NCBI GenBank assembly: GCA_014860725.1 | Contig: JACZJD010000173.1 | Coordinates: 1 to 6,954, forward strand | DNA from: Aquamicrobium sp. | GTDB lineage: Bacteria > Pseudomonadota > Alphaproteobacteria > Rhizobiales > Rhizobiaceae | Direction: 5' to 3' | DNA length: 6,954 bases | Part shown: positions 1 through 6,259 of the stretch, in pieces | How positions within the stretch are numbered: position 1 is the stretch's first letter | How the letters are laid out: each line of letters starts with the position of its first letter | Program-made: the position numbers and the translations under genes | Notes under the pieces: model-generated | What the model saw: the letters and a program-made list of their open reading frames with translations, nothing else | Database searches by the model: none | Told to the model about the DNA's origin: nothing

Positions 1-1
1 G

Positions 2-664
2 ATATTTCACGATGTCGTAGCCGCTGCCGGCGATGTTCGATTTCCGCCTGTGCTCGGAGAAGCCCAGCACGTTCGTCCGTGTCGTGAATACCGTTGCGCC
101 GTGGTCCCATGCCCGCTCCAGCGCCACGTCCCACGGCAGCACCATCGGGACGAGGGCGTCGAGCAGTCGGCGGGCGCCCTCGCGCGACACGAGATAGGCG
201 GCGGCCGACCCCTGCGGGCCGTGCAGCGTCCGCCCGAGCGTGTCGCCCTCCGGCGTGTCGCACAGGCTGACCATCATGGACGTCCGGTGGTTGACGAGCT
301 TGACGACGCCGAATTCCGGCAGGACGGCGAGCACCGCGTCGATGCGCGCGCTGCTGTCGGCCTCGAAGACTACATCGTCCTCGAGGATCAGACCGTAGGG
401 CGCGCCGTCGTCAAGGAATGCCCGTAACGCCTTGAGATGGCTGATGTAGCAGCCATATTCGCCGGGCAGCATCTCCCGGCCGCAGATGCGCCGGAAGGTC
501 GGCACGTCCGCCATCTCGCGGCCCGCATGTTCCGGCGCCCTGCCGTCGGCGGCATCGACGCGATGGAGCACGATCTGCGGCGCATGCTCCGCCGCCGAGG
601 CGGCGACGGTTTCCCACCGTTCGCGATCGCGTTCGAGATTGATGACGTAAGCCGGCAAATTCAT
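2..664 (-). CDS. Glycosyltransferase family 25 protein (LPS glycosyltransferase type), 3' end outside window
   Basis: This is a partial gene on the minus strand. The first 221 codons are present and the frame runs open off the left edge. The N-terminus (MNLPAYVINLERDRERWE) is the classic opening of GT25 enzymes, with the conserved V-I-N-L-x-R-D core. Around residue 75-85 is the G-C-Y-I-S-H-L motif, and near residue 101 is L-I-L-E-D-D, the acidic nucleotide-sugar/metal motif of the family. A later segment (G-S-A-A-A-Y-L-V-S, about residue 150) and P-W-D also fit. Members transfer sugars, often galactose, from nucleotide sugars onto lipopolysaccharide core or other surface glycans on the cytoplasmic face; donor and acceptor cannot be read from sequence. 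The ATG at 664 fits the family N-terminus, although the Shine-Dalgarno is weak. The gene lies 50 bases after the upstream hydrolase stop on the same strand and may be co-transcribed with it. Confidence 0.9.
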   Translation of the reverse strand, partial: MNLPAYVINLERDRERWETVAASAAEHAPQIVLHRVDAADGRAPEHAGREMADVPTFRRICGREMLPGEYGCYISHLKALRAFLDDGAPYGLILEDDVVFEADSSARIDAVLAVLPEFGVVKLVNHRTSMMVSLCDTPEGDTLGRTLHGPQGSAAAYLVSREGARRLLDALVPMVLPWDVALERAWDHGATVFTTRTNVLGFSEHRRKSNIAGSGYDIVKY

Positions 665-675
665 TGAGTATGTTT

Positions 676-697
676 CCGGGAGCGCCCCCCGCTCCGG
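676..697. other. GC-rich hairpin between the hydrolase and glycosyltransferase genes
   Basis: An imperfect inverted repeat lies in the 50-base gap between the hydrolase stop (715) and the glycosyltransferase start (664). The arms are CCG plus GAGCG (676-678 and 680-684, with a bulged G at 679) against CGCTC plus CGG (690-697), closing a five-C loop. On the minus strand it is followed by AAACATA rather than a T tract, so it is not a convincing intrinsic terminator. It could be an attenuating or mRNA-stabilising stem just upstream of the glycosyltransferase start, or chance pairing in GC-rich DNA. Confidence 0.3.
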
Positions 698-714
698 TCG
701 TCATGCACGGGCGT

Positions 715-1557
715 TCAGCGTGCCACGATCCTGTGCCGCTGTTCGCCCAGCCCGTCCATGCCCAGCCTGATCTCGTCTCCGGCCCGCAGGTACTGCGGCG
801 GCGACATGCCGAGGCCGACGCCCGGAGGCGTGCCGGTGGCGATCACGTCGCCGGGCTCCAGCACCATGAAGCGCGACAGATAGGAAACCAGGAAGGCGAC
901 GGGGAAGATCATCGTGTCGGTGTTCCCGGTCTGCCGGCGCTCGCCGTTGACGTCGAGGAACATGGAAAGCGTCTGCGGATCGGCGATGTCGTCGCTCGTG
1001 GCGATGAATGGACCCAGAGGACCGAAGGTCGGCGCGCTTTTGCCCTTTATCCACTGGCCGGCGCGCTCCTTCTGGTATTCGCGTTCCGAAACGTCGGTGC
1101 AGAGCGTGTAGCCGAATACATGGGCAAGTGCTTCCGATTCCTCGACATAGTCACACCGCTTCCCGATCACGACGGCGAGTTCGACCTCCCAGTCCAGTTT
1201 CTGCGAGCCGCGCGGCAGCAGGATGTCGTCGTCCGGTCCGCAGACGCAGCTTGGAGCCTTGGAGAAAACCACCGGCTCGTCGGGAGCCTTCGTGCCGGTT
1301 TCGGCCGCATGTTCGGCATAATTGAGGCCGATGGCGATGAAATGGCCGACCCGCCGCAGCGGTGCGCCGAGCCTCACCCCGGCCGGTGCCGCAGGCAGGC
1401 CGGAGAGGTCCGTGCGGCCGAGCAGATCCCGCAGCTCCGGCGTCAGCGTCTCGGGCGCGAAATCCGGTACGATGGGCGAGACGTCGCGGATCGTCCCGCT
1501 TGCGTCGATGATCCCGGGCTTTTCCTGGCCTGCCGGGCCGAAACGAACCAGCTTCAA
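715..1557 (-). CDS. Fumarylacetoacetate hydrolase (FAH) family protein
   Basis: This 280-residue protein has the full length usual for bacterial FAH-family enzymes. An N-terminal part (about 1-65) is followed by the catalytic FAH fold (about 70-279). The metal-binding acids are visible: E124 and E126 in DWEVELAVVIG, and D155 in C-T-D-V-S. Also present are the family segments G-L-N-Y-A-E-H (77-83), K-S-A-P-T-F-G-P-L-G-P (173-183) and TGTPPGVG (241-248). Members use Mg2+ or Mn2+ to cleave or hydrate beta-diketo and 2-keto acids, as in ureidoglycolate lyase-like and aromatic-catabolism enzymes; the substrate here cannot be assigned. The start is TTG, chosen because AAGGA lies 8 bases upstream and because M-K-L-V-R-F-G is the usual N-terminus. 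The epimerase gene is 150 bases upstream and a glycosyltransferase 50 bases downstream. Neither neighbour suggests a catabolic pathway. Confidence 0.93.
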   Translation of the reverse strand: MKLVRFGPAGQEKPGIIDASGTIRDVSPIVPDFAPETLTPELRDLLGRTDLSGLPAAPAGVRLGAPLRRVGHFIAIGLNYAEHAAETGTKAPDEPVVFSKAPSCVCGPDDDILLPRGSQKLDWEVELAVVIGKRCDYVEESEALAHVFGYTLCTDVSEREYQKERAGQWIKGKSAPTFGPLGPFIATSDDIADPQTLSMFLDVNGERRQTGNTDTMIFPVAFLVSYLSRFMVLEPGDVIATGTPPGVGLGMSPPQYLRAGDEIRLGMDGLGEQRHRIVAR

Positions 1558-1565
1558 CTCGATCT

Positions 1566-1570
1566 TCCTT
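1566..1570 (-). promoter_or_regulatory. Ribosome binding site supporting the TTG start of the FAH gene
   Basis: Minus-strand AAGGA lies 8 bases before the TTG codon at 1557. There is no in-frame ATG nearby that preserves the conserved N-terminus, so this site decides the start. Confidence 0.65.
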
Positions 1571-1707
1571 TTGTCGATACGTGGTGCGGAGGCGGGCGGA
1601 CCCGCATGTATCCGGCTTCAATAGCGGTGTTTGCCGCTTTCGGGAACGTCAATCGTCGACAAACGGAAAACCGCTCCTTAAACCCCGACGCAATGCCCCC
1701 GACGACG

Positions 1708-2691
1708 CTATCCCCACAGGGCGCTCTCCGGCGGGTAGACGAGCGATCCCTCGTAGCGCAAGGGAGGTTCGCGGTCGCGCGCCAGCAGCAGCGGGCCGTC
1801 GAGATCGACGAAGTCCGAATCCTGCGCCAGCAGCACCGCGGGGGCCATGGCCAGCGACGTGCCGACCATGCAGCCGACCATCACGCCGAAGCCGAGCTCC
1901 CGCGCCTTCGTCCGCAGCGCCAGCGCCGCCGTCAGCCCGCCCGCCTTGTCGAGCTTGATGTTGATGGCGTCGTAGAGGCCGGAGAGCCTTTCGAGGTCGT
2001 CGGCGGTGTGCAGGCTCTCGTCGGCGCAGACCGGCACGGGGCGCGCGACAGAGCGCAACGCCTCATCCCTGCCGGCCGGCAGCGGCTGCTCGACCAGGAC
2101 CGCGCCGCAGCGGGCCGCGGCGTCGAGATGGCGGGCGAGATTGTCCTCGCTCCAGCCTTCGTTGGCGTCGAGGATGATCCGGCTCCGCGGCGCGGCCTTT
2201 GCCACCGCCTCGATGCGGCCGACATCGTCGCCGGTGCCGACCTTGACCTTGAGCACCGGGCGGGCGGCATTGGCGCGGGCCTGCGCCGCCATCGCCTCCG
2301 GCTCGCCGAGCGTGATCGTGTAGGCCGTCTCCAGCGGTCGAGGTGCGCCAGAGCCGATGCGCTGCCAGACGGGAACCTTGCCGGCCTTCGCCTCCAGATC
2401 CCACAGCGCGCAATCGACCGCGTTGCGCGCCGCCCCCGGCCTCATCGCCGCCAGAAGCTCCTGCCGCGAGATGCCGCCTTCGATGCGCTCGCGCACGGCC
2501 TCGATGTCGTCACGCACGCCGTCGATCGTCTCCCCGTAGCGCGCATAGGGAACGCATTCGCCGCGGCCGGCGTTTTCACCGTCCCGGACCGTGCAGGTCA
2601 GGACCGCGGCCTCGGTTTTCGAGCCGCGCGAGATGGTGAAGGCGGCGGCAAGCGGAAATCGCCCGGTTTCGACGGAAAGGGTGCGAACCAT
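1708..2691 (-). CDS. dgcA: Enolase-superfamily epimerase: L-Ala-D/L-Glu dipeptide epimerase or N-acetyl-D-Glu racemase (DgcA type)
   Basis: This 327-residue muconate-lactonising-enzyme subgroup protein is complete. The N-terminal capping domain (about 1-115) carries F-T-I-S-R-G-S-K-T-E-A (18-28) and P-Y-A-R-Y-G-E-T (48-55), the substrate-specificity loops. The barrel carries the catalytic lysines in LKVKV (K148, K150), metal ligands D175 (D-A-N), E201 (V-E-Q-P) and D224 (A-D-E-S), and the opposing catalytic lysine K246 (N-I-K-L-D-K). The D-L-D-G motif (296-299) is typical of dipeptide epimerases. It should invert the alpha carbon of glutamate in L-Ala-D-Glu (murein peptide recycling) or in N-acetyl-glutamate (D-glutamate catabolism). 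The DgcA name follows how I recall close alphaproteobacterial relatives being named; the usual DgcN partner is not in the window, so the substrate is open. The ATG at 2691 is preceded by GGAG at 7-base spacing. It is divergent from the lipid transport operon. Confidence 0.92.
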   Translation of the reverse strand: MVRTLSVETGRFPLAAAFTISRGSKTEAAVLTCTVRDGENAGRGECVPYARYGETIDGVRDDIEAVRERIEGGISRQELLAAMRPGAARNAVDCALWDLEAKAGKVPVWQRIGSGAPRPLETAYTITLGEPEAMAAQARANAARPVLKVKVGTGDDVGRIEAVAKAAPRSRIILDANEGWSEDNLARHLDAAARCGAVLVEQPLPAGRDEALRSVARPVPVCADESLHTADDLERLSGLYDAINIKLDKAGGLTAALALRTKARELGFGVMVGCMVGTSLAMAPAVLLAQDSDFVDLDGPLLLARDREPPLRYEGSLVYPPESALWG

Positions 2692-2814
2692 GCAGAAACT
2701 CCGTTCGCGGGCCGGTTTGTGCGCGCTGCCGGTTCGACAGCCGGGGCCCGATTCGCTATGACTGCCGGGATGTTGGGCAAAGAACGCACGGAAGCAAGCG
2801 AAGAGGAGCAGGGG
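2692..2814. promoter_or_regulatory. Divergent intergenic region between the epimerase gene and the lipid transport operon
   Basis: This stretch must carry transcription start signals for both directions. The best plus-strand candidate is TTCGAC (2733-2738), 17 bases from CTATGA (2756-2761), a weak match to alphaproteobacterial sigma-70 elements; transcription would then start near 2768, upstream of the GTG at 2815. I could not find a convincing minus-strand promoter by eye. If the permease begins at ATG 2758 instead, the shared region shrinks to 66 bases. Confidence 0.35.
2804..2808 (+). promoter_or_regulatory. Ribosome binding site favouring the GTG 2815 start of the permease gene
   Basis: AGGAG is followed after 6 bases by an in-frame GTG. 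The upstream in-frame ATGs at 2758 and 2770 have no comparable site; the nearest G-run before 2758 is about 11 bases away. Because glutamate codons can also give GAGGAG, this is supportive rather than decisive. Confidence 0.5.
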
Positions 2815-3954
2815 GTGCGCGACCGCGCCCCCGACATTGCCGTTCGCGAGGAGGCCGGGCGCACGGTCTGGGTGCTTTCCGGGGTGTGGAACACGCGCTC
2901 CGTGCATCTCGTCGATGCCGGCATGCGGGCGCTGGAAAAGACGGCGGACGCGCGCGACGTCGTCATCGACATCAGCGGCATATCGCGCATGGACACGGCG
3001 GGCGCCTGGCTGATCGAGCGCTTGGCCGCGTCGAGAAGTGCGGCCGGCGGCCGCGTCGAGATCGTGGGCGCGTCGTCCGCGGCCGAAATCCTGCTGCCGG
3101 CCGTGCGGCCGGCGCTGGAGCAGGGGGCCGAGGAGCGGGAGAAGCCGCCCTTCTTCATCGTGCGCTGGCTGGAGGCCATCGGCCGCGCCACCGAGGGCGC
3201 ATGGCGCGATTTCCTCTACGGCATGGACATTCTCGGCGCCGCGATCCGCGGCGCGCAGATGAAGCTGGGGCGCGGCCACGCGGTCAACCCGGCGGCCATC
3301 ATCCACCAGATCGACCGCATGGGCGTCGGCGCCATTCCGGTGGTGGTGCTGATCTCGGCCATCGTCGGCGCCATCGTCGCGCAGCAGGGCGCCTATCAGC
3401 TGCGCTGGTTCGGCGCGGAGATCTTCATCGTCGATCTGGTCGGCATCCTCTCCCTGCGTGAGCTCGGCGTGCTGCTGACCGCGATCATGGTCGCCGGGCG
3501 GTCCGGCAGCGCCATCACCGCCGAGATCGGCTCGATGAAGATGCGCGAGGAGATCGACGCGCTGAAGGTGATCGGGCTGAACCCGGTGGGCGTGCTGGTC
3601 TTCCCGCGCCTCGTGGCGCTGGTCGTCGCGGTTCCCTGCCTCACTGTCATTGCCGATGCCGCCGCGCTCGGCGGCGGCATGGTGGTGTGCTGGACCTATT
3701 CGGGCATCGCGCCGGAAACCTTCATCGACCGGCTGCATGCCGGCATCGACCTGTCGACCATCTTCGCCGGCCTTATCAAGGCCCCGTTCATGGCTATCGT
3801 CATCGGCATCGTCGCCTCGGTCGAGGGCATGAAGGTCAGCGGCAGCGCCGAATCGCTCGGCCGCCACGTCACCGCCTCGGTGGTGAAGTCGATCTTCATC
3901 GTCATCGTGCTCGATGGCCTGTTCGCCATGTTCTATGTGGCGATCGATTTCTAG
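2815..3954 (+). CDS. mlaE: MlaE-family lipid ABC transporter permease with N-terminal STAS domain
   Basis: This protein has 379 residues from GTG, or 398 from ATG 2758; E. coli MlaE has about 260. The extra length is an N-terminal STAS domain (about 8-100) with a D-T-A-G motif (60-63) at the position of the regulatory serine/threonine in STAS proteins such as MlaB. The MlaE permease domain (about 112-379) has five or so hydrophobic segments (about 172-192, 205-225, 265-290, 313-333, 355-377). It also has the family signature A-G-R-S-G-S-A-I-T-A-E-I-G (227-239) followed by M-K-M-R-E-E-I-D-A-L-K (241-251), the cytoplasmic loop contacting the ATPase. It should move phospholipid-like molecules across or out of the inner membrane with MlaF and MlaD. 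I chose GTG for its ribosome binding site and because codons 2758-2814 look less G/C-biased than the gene. The MlaF start lies 8 bases after the stop. Confidence 0.93.
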   Translation: MRDRAPDIAVREEAGRTVWVLSGVWNTRSVHLVDAGMRALEKTADARDVVIDISGISRMDTAGAWLIERLAASRSAAGGRVEIVGASSAAEILLPAVRPALEQGAEEREKPPFFIVRWLEAIGRATEGAWRDFLYGMDILGAAIRGAQMKLGRGHAVNPAAIIHQIDRMGVGAIPVVVLISAIVGAIVAQQGAYQLRWFGAEIFIVDLVGILSLRELGVLLTAIMVAGRSGSAITAEIGSMKMREEIDALKVIGLNPVGVLVFPRLVALVVAVPCLTVIADAAALGGGMVVCWTYSGIAPETFIDRLHAGIDLSTIFAGLIKAPFMAIVIGIVASVEGMKVSGSAESLGRHVTASVVKSIFIVIVLDGLFAMFYVAIDF

Positions 3955-3962
3955 GACGGTGC

Positions 3963-4796
3963 ATGGCGGACGACATCGCAACGATGGAACGGGCGAACGG
4001 CGGCAAGGCGCAGGACGGGCACGAGGCCGTGCTGTCGGTGCGCGACGTCACCGTGGCCTTCGGCCCGAAGGTGGTGCTCGACCGCCTGTCCCTCGACGTC
4101 TATCGCGGCGAGATCCTCGGCTTCGTCGGCGCGTCGGGCACCGGCAAGTCGGTGCTCCTGCGCACCATCCTCGGCCTGACGCCGAAGCGCTCCGGCTCGA
4201 TCTCGATCTTCGGCCACGACGTCGACAGCCTGGACGAGCGCGACAGGATGCTCATCGACATGCGCCTCGGCGTGCTGTTCCAGCATGGCGCGCTGTTCTC
4301 CGCGCTGACCGTGAAGGAGAACATCCAGGTGCCGATGCGCGAATATCTCGACCTGCCGCCGGCGCTGATGGACGAGCTGGCGATGCTGAAGCTGGAGCTC
4401 GTCGGCCTGCCGCCCGACGCGGCGGACAAGCTGCCGTGGCAGCTTTCCGGCGGCATGATAAAGCGCGCCGGCCTGGCGCGGGCGCTGGCGCTCGACCCGG
4501 ACATCGTCTTTCTCGACGAGCCGACATCGGGCCTCGATCCCATCGGCGCGGCGGATTTCGACGAGCTGGTGGCCAAATTGCGCGACACGATGGGCCTGAC
4601 CGTCTACATGGTGACGCATGACCTCGACAGCCTCTTCTCGGTCTGCGACCGCATCGCCGTGCTCGGGGGCAAGAAGGTTCTGGTCGAGGGCACGATAGAG
4701 GACATGATGCAGGTCGAGGAGCCCTGGGTGAAATCCTACTTCCGCGGCAAGCGCGCGCGCCGGATCGACCTTCCGGCGCGGGAAGCTTCGAGCTAG
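3963..4796 (+). CDS. mlaF: MlaF-family ABC transporter ATP-binding protein
   Basis: This complete 277-residue nucleotide-binding subunit powers the MlaE permease from the cytoplasmic face. All ATPase motifs are intact: Walker A G-A-S-G-T-G-K-S (56-63), Q-loop Q107 in L-F-Q-H-G-A-L-F, signature LSGGM (161-165), Walker B IVFLDEP (181-187), D-loop S-G-L-D (189-192) and switch H219 in V-T-H-D. The F-Q-H-G-A-L-F sequence and the L-S-G-G-M-I-K-R-A signature are typical of the MlaF/Ttg2A group rather than importers for sugars or amino acids. A roughly 20-residue basic first part precedes the ABC domain and a basic tail (R-G-K-R-A-R-R, 261-267) follows it. The ATG at 3963 has AGGA overlapping the mlaE stop codon at 6-base spacing, so translation is coupled. 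ATG 3984 is a weaker alternative. Confidence 0.95.
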   Translation: MADDIATMERANGGKAQDGHEAVLSVRDVTVAFGPKVVLDRLSLDVYRGEILGFVGASGTGKSVLLRTILGLTPKRSGSISIFGHDVDSLDERDRMLIDMRLGVLFQHGALFSALTVKENIQVPMREYLDLPPALMDELAMLKLELVGLPPDAADKLPWQLSGGMIKRAGLARALALDPDIVFLDEPTSGLDPIGAADFDELVAKLRDTMGLTVYMVTHDLDSLFSVCDRIAVLGGKKVLVEGTIEDMMQVEEPWVKSYFRGKRARRIDLPAREASS

Positions 4797-4806
4797 GGAA
4801 GGGTCG

Positions 4807-6180
4807 ATGGAAACACGCGCCAACTACGTCATCGTCGGCATCTTCACGCTGCTTACCGTGTTCGCGGCCTTCGCCTTCGTCTACTGGACGGCGGGGCTGG
4901 GCGACCGCGGCGAGGTGGCGACGCTGCGCTTCCGCATCCACGGCTCGGCCTCCGGCCTTGTGCGCGGCAGCGTCGTGCTGTTCAACGGCGTCAAGGTCGG
5001 CGACATCACCCGCGTCTATATCGACGTCTCCAACCCCTCGGTCGCCATCGCCGACGCGCAGGTCGACCGGCTGACGCCCGTCACCCGCTCGACGCAGGCC
5101 GATGTCGGCCTCGCCGGCCTGACCGGGCAGGCGAACATCGAGATGCGCGGCGGCGACCCGAACGAGCCTAACCTGCTCGACCTCGCCGAGGCCGAGGACA
5201 CCATCGCGGAGCTGACCGCCAACCCGTCGGCCGTCGCCAACCTGCTCGAAAGCGCGCAGAACATCTTCCGACGCGCCGACGCCGTGCTCGCCGAGCTGGA
5301 GGGCTTCGCCTCCGAGGCCCGCGGGCCGCTGAACAACACGCTGCAGAACGTCGAGCGCTTCTCCGAGGCGTTGCGCGACAACGCCGGCAACATCGACGAA
5401 TTCCTGTCCAGCGTCGGCTCGCTTTCCGAGACGCTCACCGCCGTCTCCGGCCGTCTCGACTCGACGCTCGCCGCCGCCGAGGACCTGATCGGCGCGGTGG
5501 ATCGCGAGCAGGTCAAGAGCACCGTCGCCAACATCGAGGCGTTCACGCAGCGTCTGAACGAGGCGAGCACCAATCTCGAGACCGTCATGAAGGGCGTCGA
5601 GGAAAGCGTGGCCTCGATCGCCAGGTTCTCCGAATCCGCCAACGAGACGCTCGCCCGCGTCGACACCATCGTCGAGAGCGTCGATCCGGCGGCCGTGCGC
5701 ACGGCGCTGACCAATTTCGAGCAGGCGAGCACCACGGTGAACGCGGCGGTCAACGACATCGGCAAGGTGGCGGAGAAGGTCGGCAACCGCGCCGACGACA
5801 TCGACGCCATCGTCACCGATGCGCGCCAGCTCGCCACCCGGCTCGCCCAGGCCTCGGAGCGCATCGACGGCATTCTGGTCAAGGTCGACAACCTGCTCGA
5901 CAGCGACGAGACGGGCGGCCTGATGGCCGAGGCCTCGGAGACGCTGAAGGCGTTCCGCGAGGTGGCCGACACGCTCAACGCCCGCATGGGCACCATCACC
6001 GACGGGCTGGCGCGCTTCTCGGGGCAGGGGCTGCGCGACGTCGAGGCGCTGGTGCGCGATTCGCGCCGCTCGATCACCCGCATCGAGCAGGCGATCACCG
6101 ATCTCGAGCGCAATCCGCAGCGCATCCTCAGCGGCGGCGCAGGCACGGTCAGGGAACATGACGGCCGGTCGCGGCGTTGA
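4807..6180 (+). CDS. mlaD: MlaD/MCE-family lipid-binding protein with long helical C-terminal extension
   Basis: This protein has 457 residues, against about 183 in E. coli MlaD. A single membrane anchor (about 7-29) with its N-terminus in the cytoplasm leads to one MCE domain (about 38-116), which ends in the conserved G-L-T-G-Q-A-N-I-E-M-R-G-G (105-117). The remaining about 340 residues are rich in Ala, Glu, Asp, Leu, Ser and Asn with no Cys or Trp and look almost wholly helical. Three 61-residue repeats can be aligned at 181-241, 242-302 and 303-363. The end carries R-N-P-Q-R-I-L-S-G-G (435-444), a motif common at the C-terminus of long MCE proteins. MCE proteins form hexameric rings that pass lipids through the periplasm; the tail could form a needle or tube. 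The ATG at 4807 has AGGGAA at 6-base spacing overlapping the mlaF stop. Confidence 0.93.
   Translation: METRANYVIVGIFTLLTVFAAFAFVYWTAGLGDRGEVATLRFRIHGSASGLVRGSVVLFNGVKVGDITRVYIDVSNPSVAIADAQVDRLTPVTRSTQADVGLAGLTGQANIEMRGGDPNEPNLLDLAEAEDTIAELTANPSAVANLLESAQNIFRRADAVLAELEGFASEARGPLNNTLQNVERFSEALRDNAGNIDEFLSSVGSLSETLTAVSGRLDSTLAAAEDLIGAVDREQVKSTVANIEAFTQRLNEASTNLETVMKGVEESVASIARFSESANETLARVDTIVESVDPAAVRTALTNFEQASTTVNAAVNDIGKVAEKVGNRADDIDAIVTDARQLATRLAQASERIDGILVKVDNLLDSDETGGLMAEASETLKAFREVADTLNARMGTITDGLARFSGQGLRDVEALVRDSRRSITRIEQAITDLERNPQRILSGGAGTVREHDGRSRR
5347..5895 (+). repeat. Three tandem 183-base (61-codon) degenerate repeats inside mlaD
   Basis: Units begin at 5347, 5530 and 5713, exactly 183 bases apart. 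Each opens with Asn-[V/I/F]-Glu and carries a second Asn 14 residues later. Units 1 and 2 also share V-D-x-x-x-V near their ends, T-L-A in the middle, and similar residue types along most of their length. Unit 3 is more diverged. The repeats are recognisable in protein and only weakly in DNA, which points to an old duplication within the helical tail. Confidence 0.6.
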
Positions 6181-6259
6181 CATCGTCGTGCTGCCCGGCC
6201 AGAACGGAGCGGCGTTTGCAACGCGCTGCAGCGCATCGAAACGGGGTCGGGAACGGTCG

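Noticed and set aside
1623..1638. AGCGG/CCGCT hairpin in the gap after the epimerase gene as a terminator
   Set aside because: The stem is only five pairs, and on the epimerase strand it is not followed by a T tract.
1619..1652. Promoter for the FAH gene (minus-strand TTGACG at 1652-1647 with CTATTG at 1624-1619)
   Set aside because: The spacing is 22 bases, too long for sigma-70, and no -10-like element lies at 16-18 bases. The 150-base gap 1558-1707 may hold a promoter, but I cannot place it.
2..2691. Biosynthetic or defence cluster formed by epimerase, FAH enzyme and glycosyltransferase
   Set aside because: The gaps of 150 and 50 bases and the unrelated enzyme classes do not support a dedicated pathway. 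No toxin, nuclease, transposase or transfer signature is present, and composition is uniform across the window.
664..2757. Plus-strand open frame of about 700 codons continuous with the permease gene
   Set aside because: It lies antisense to the FAH and epimerase genes, which have full family motifs. Its translation is Arg/Ala/Asp-rich shadow sequence with no recognisable domain, and the real permease starts only at 2758-2815. High GC content keeps the frame open.
2692..3981. Minus-strand open frame extending the epimerase N-terminus by 430 codons
   Set aside because: It is antisense to the permease gene, with His/Asp/Arg-rich shadow composition. The epimerase has a conserved N-terminus and a ribosome binding site at 2691.
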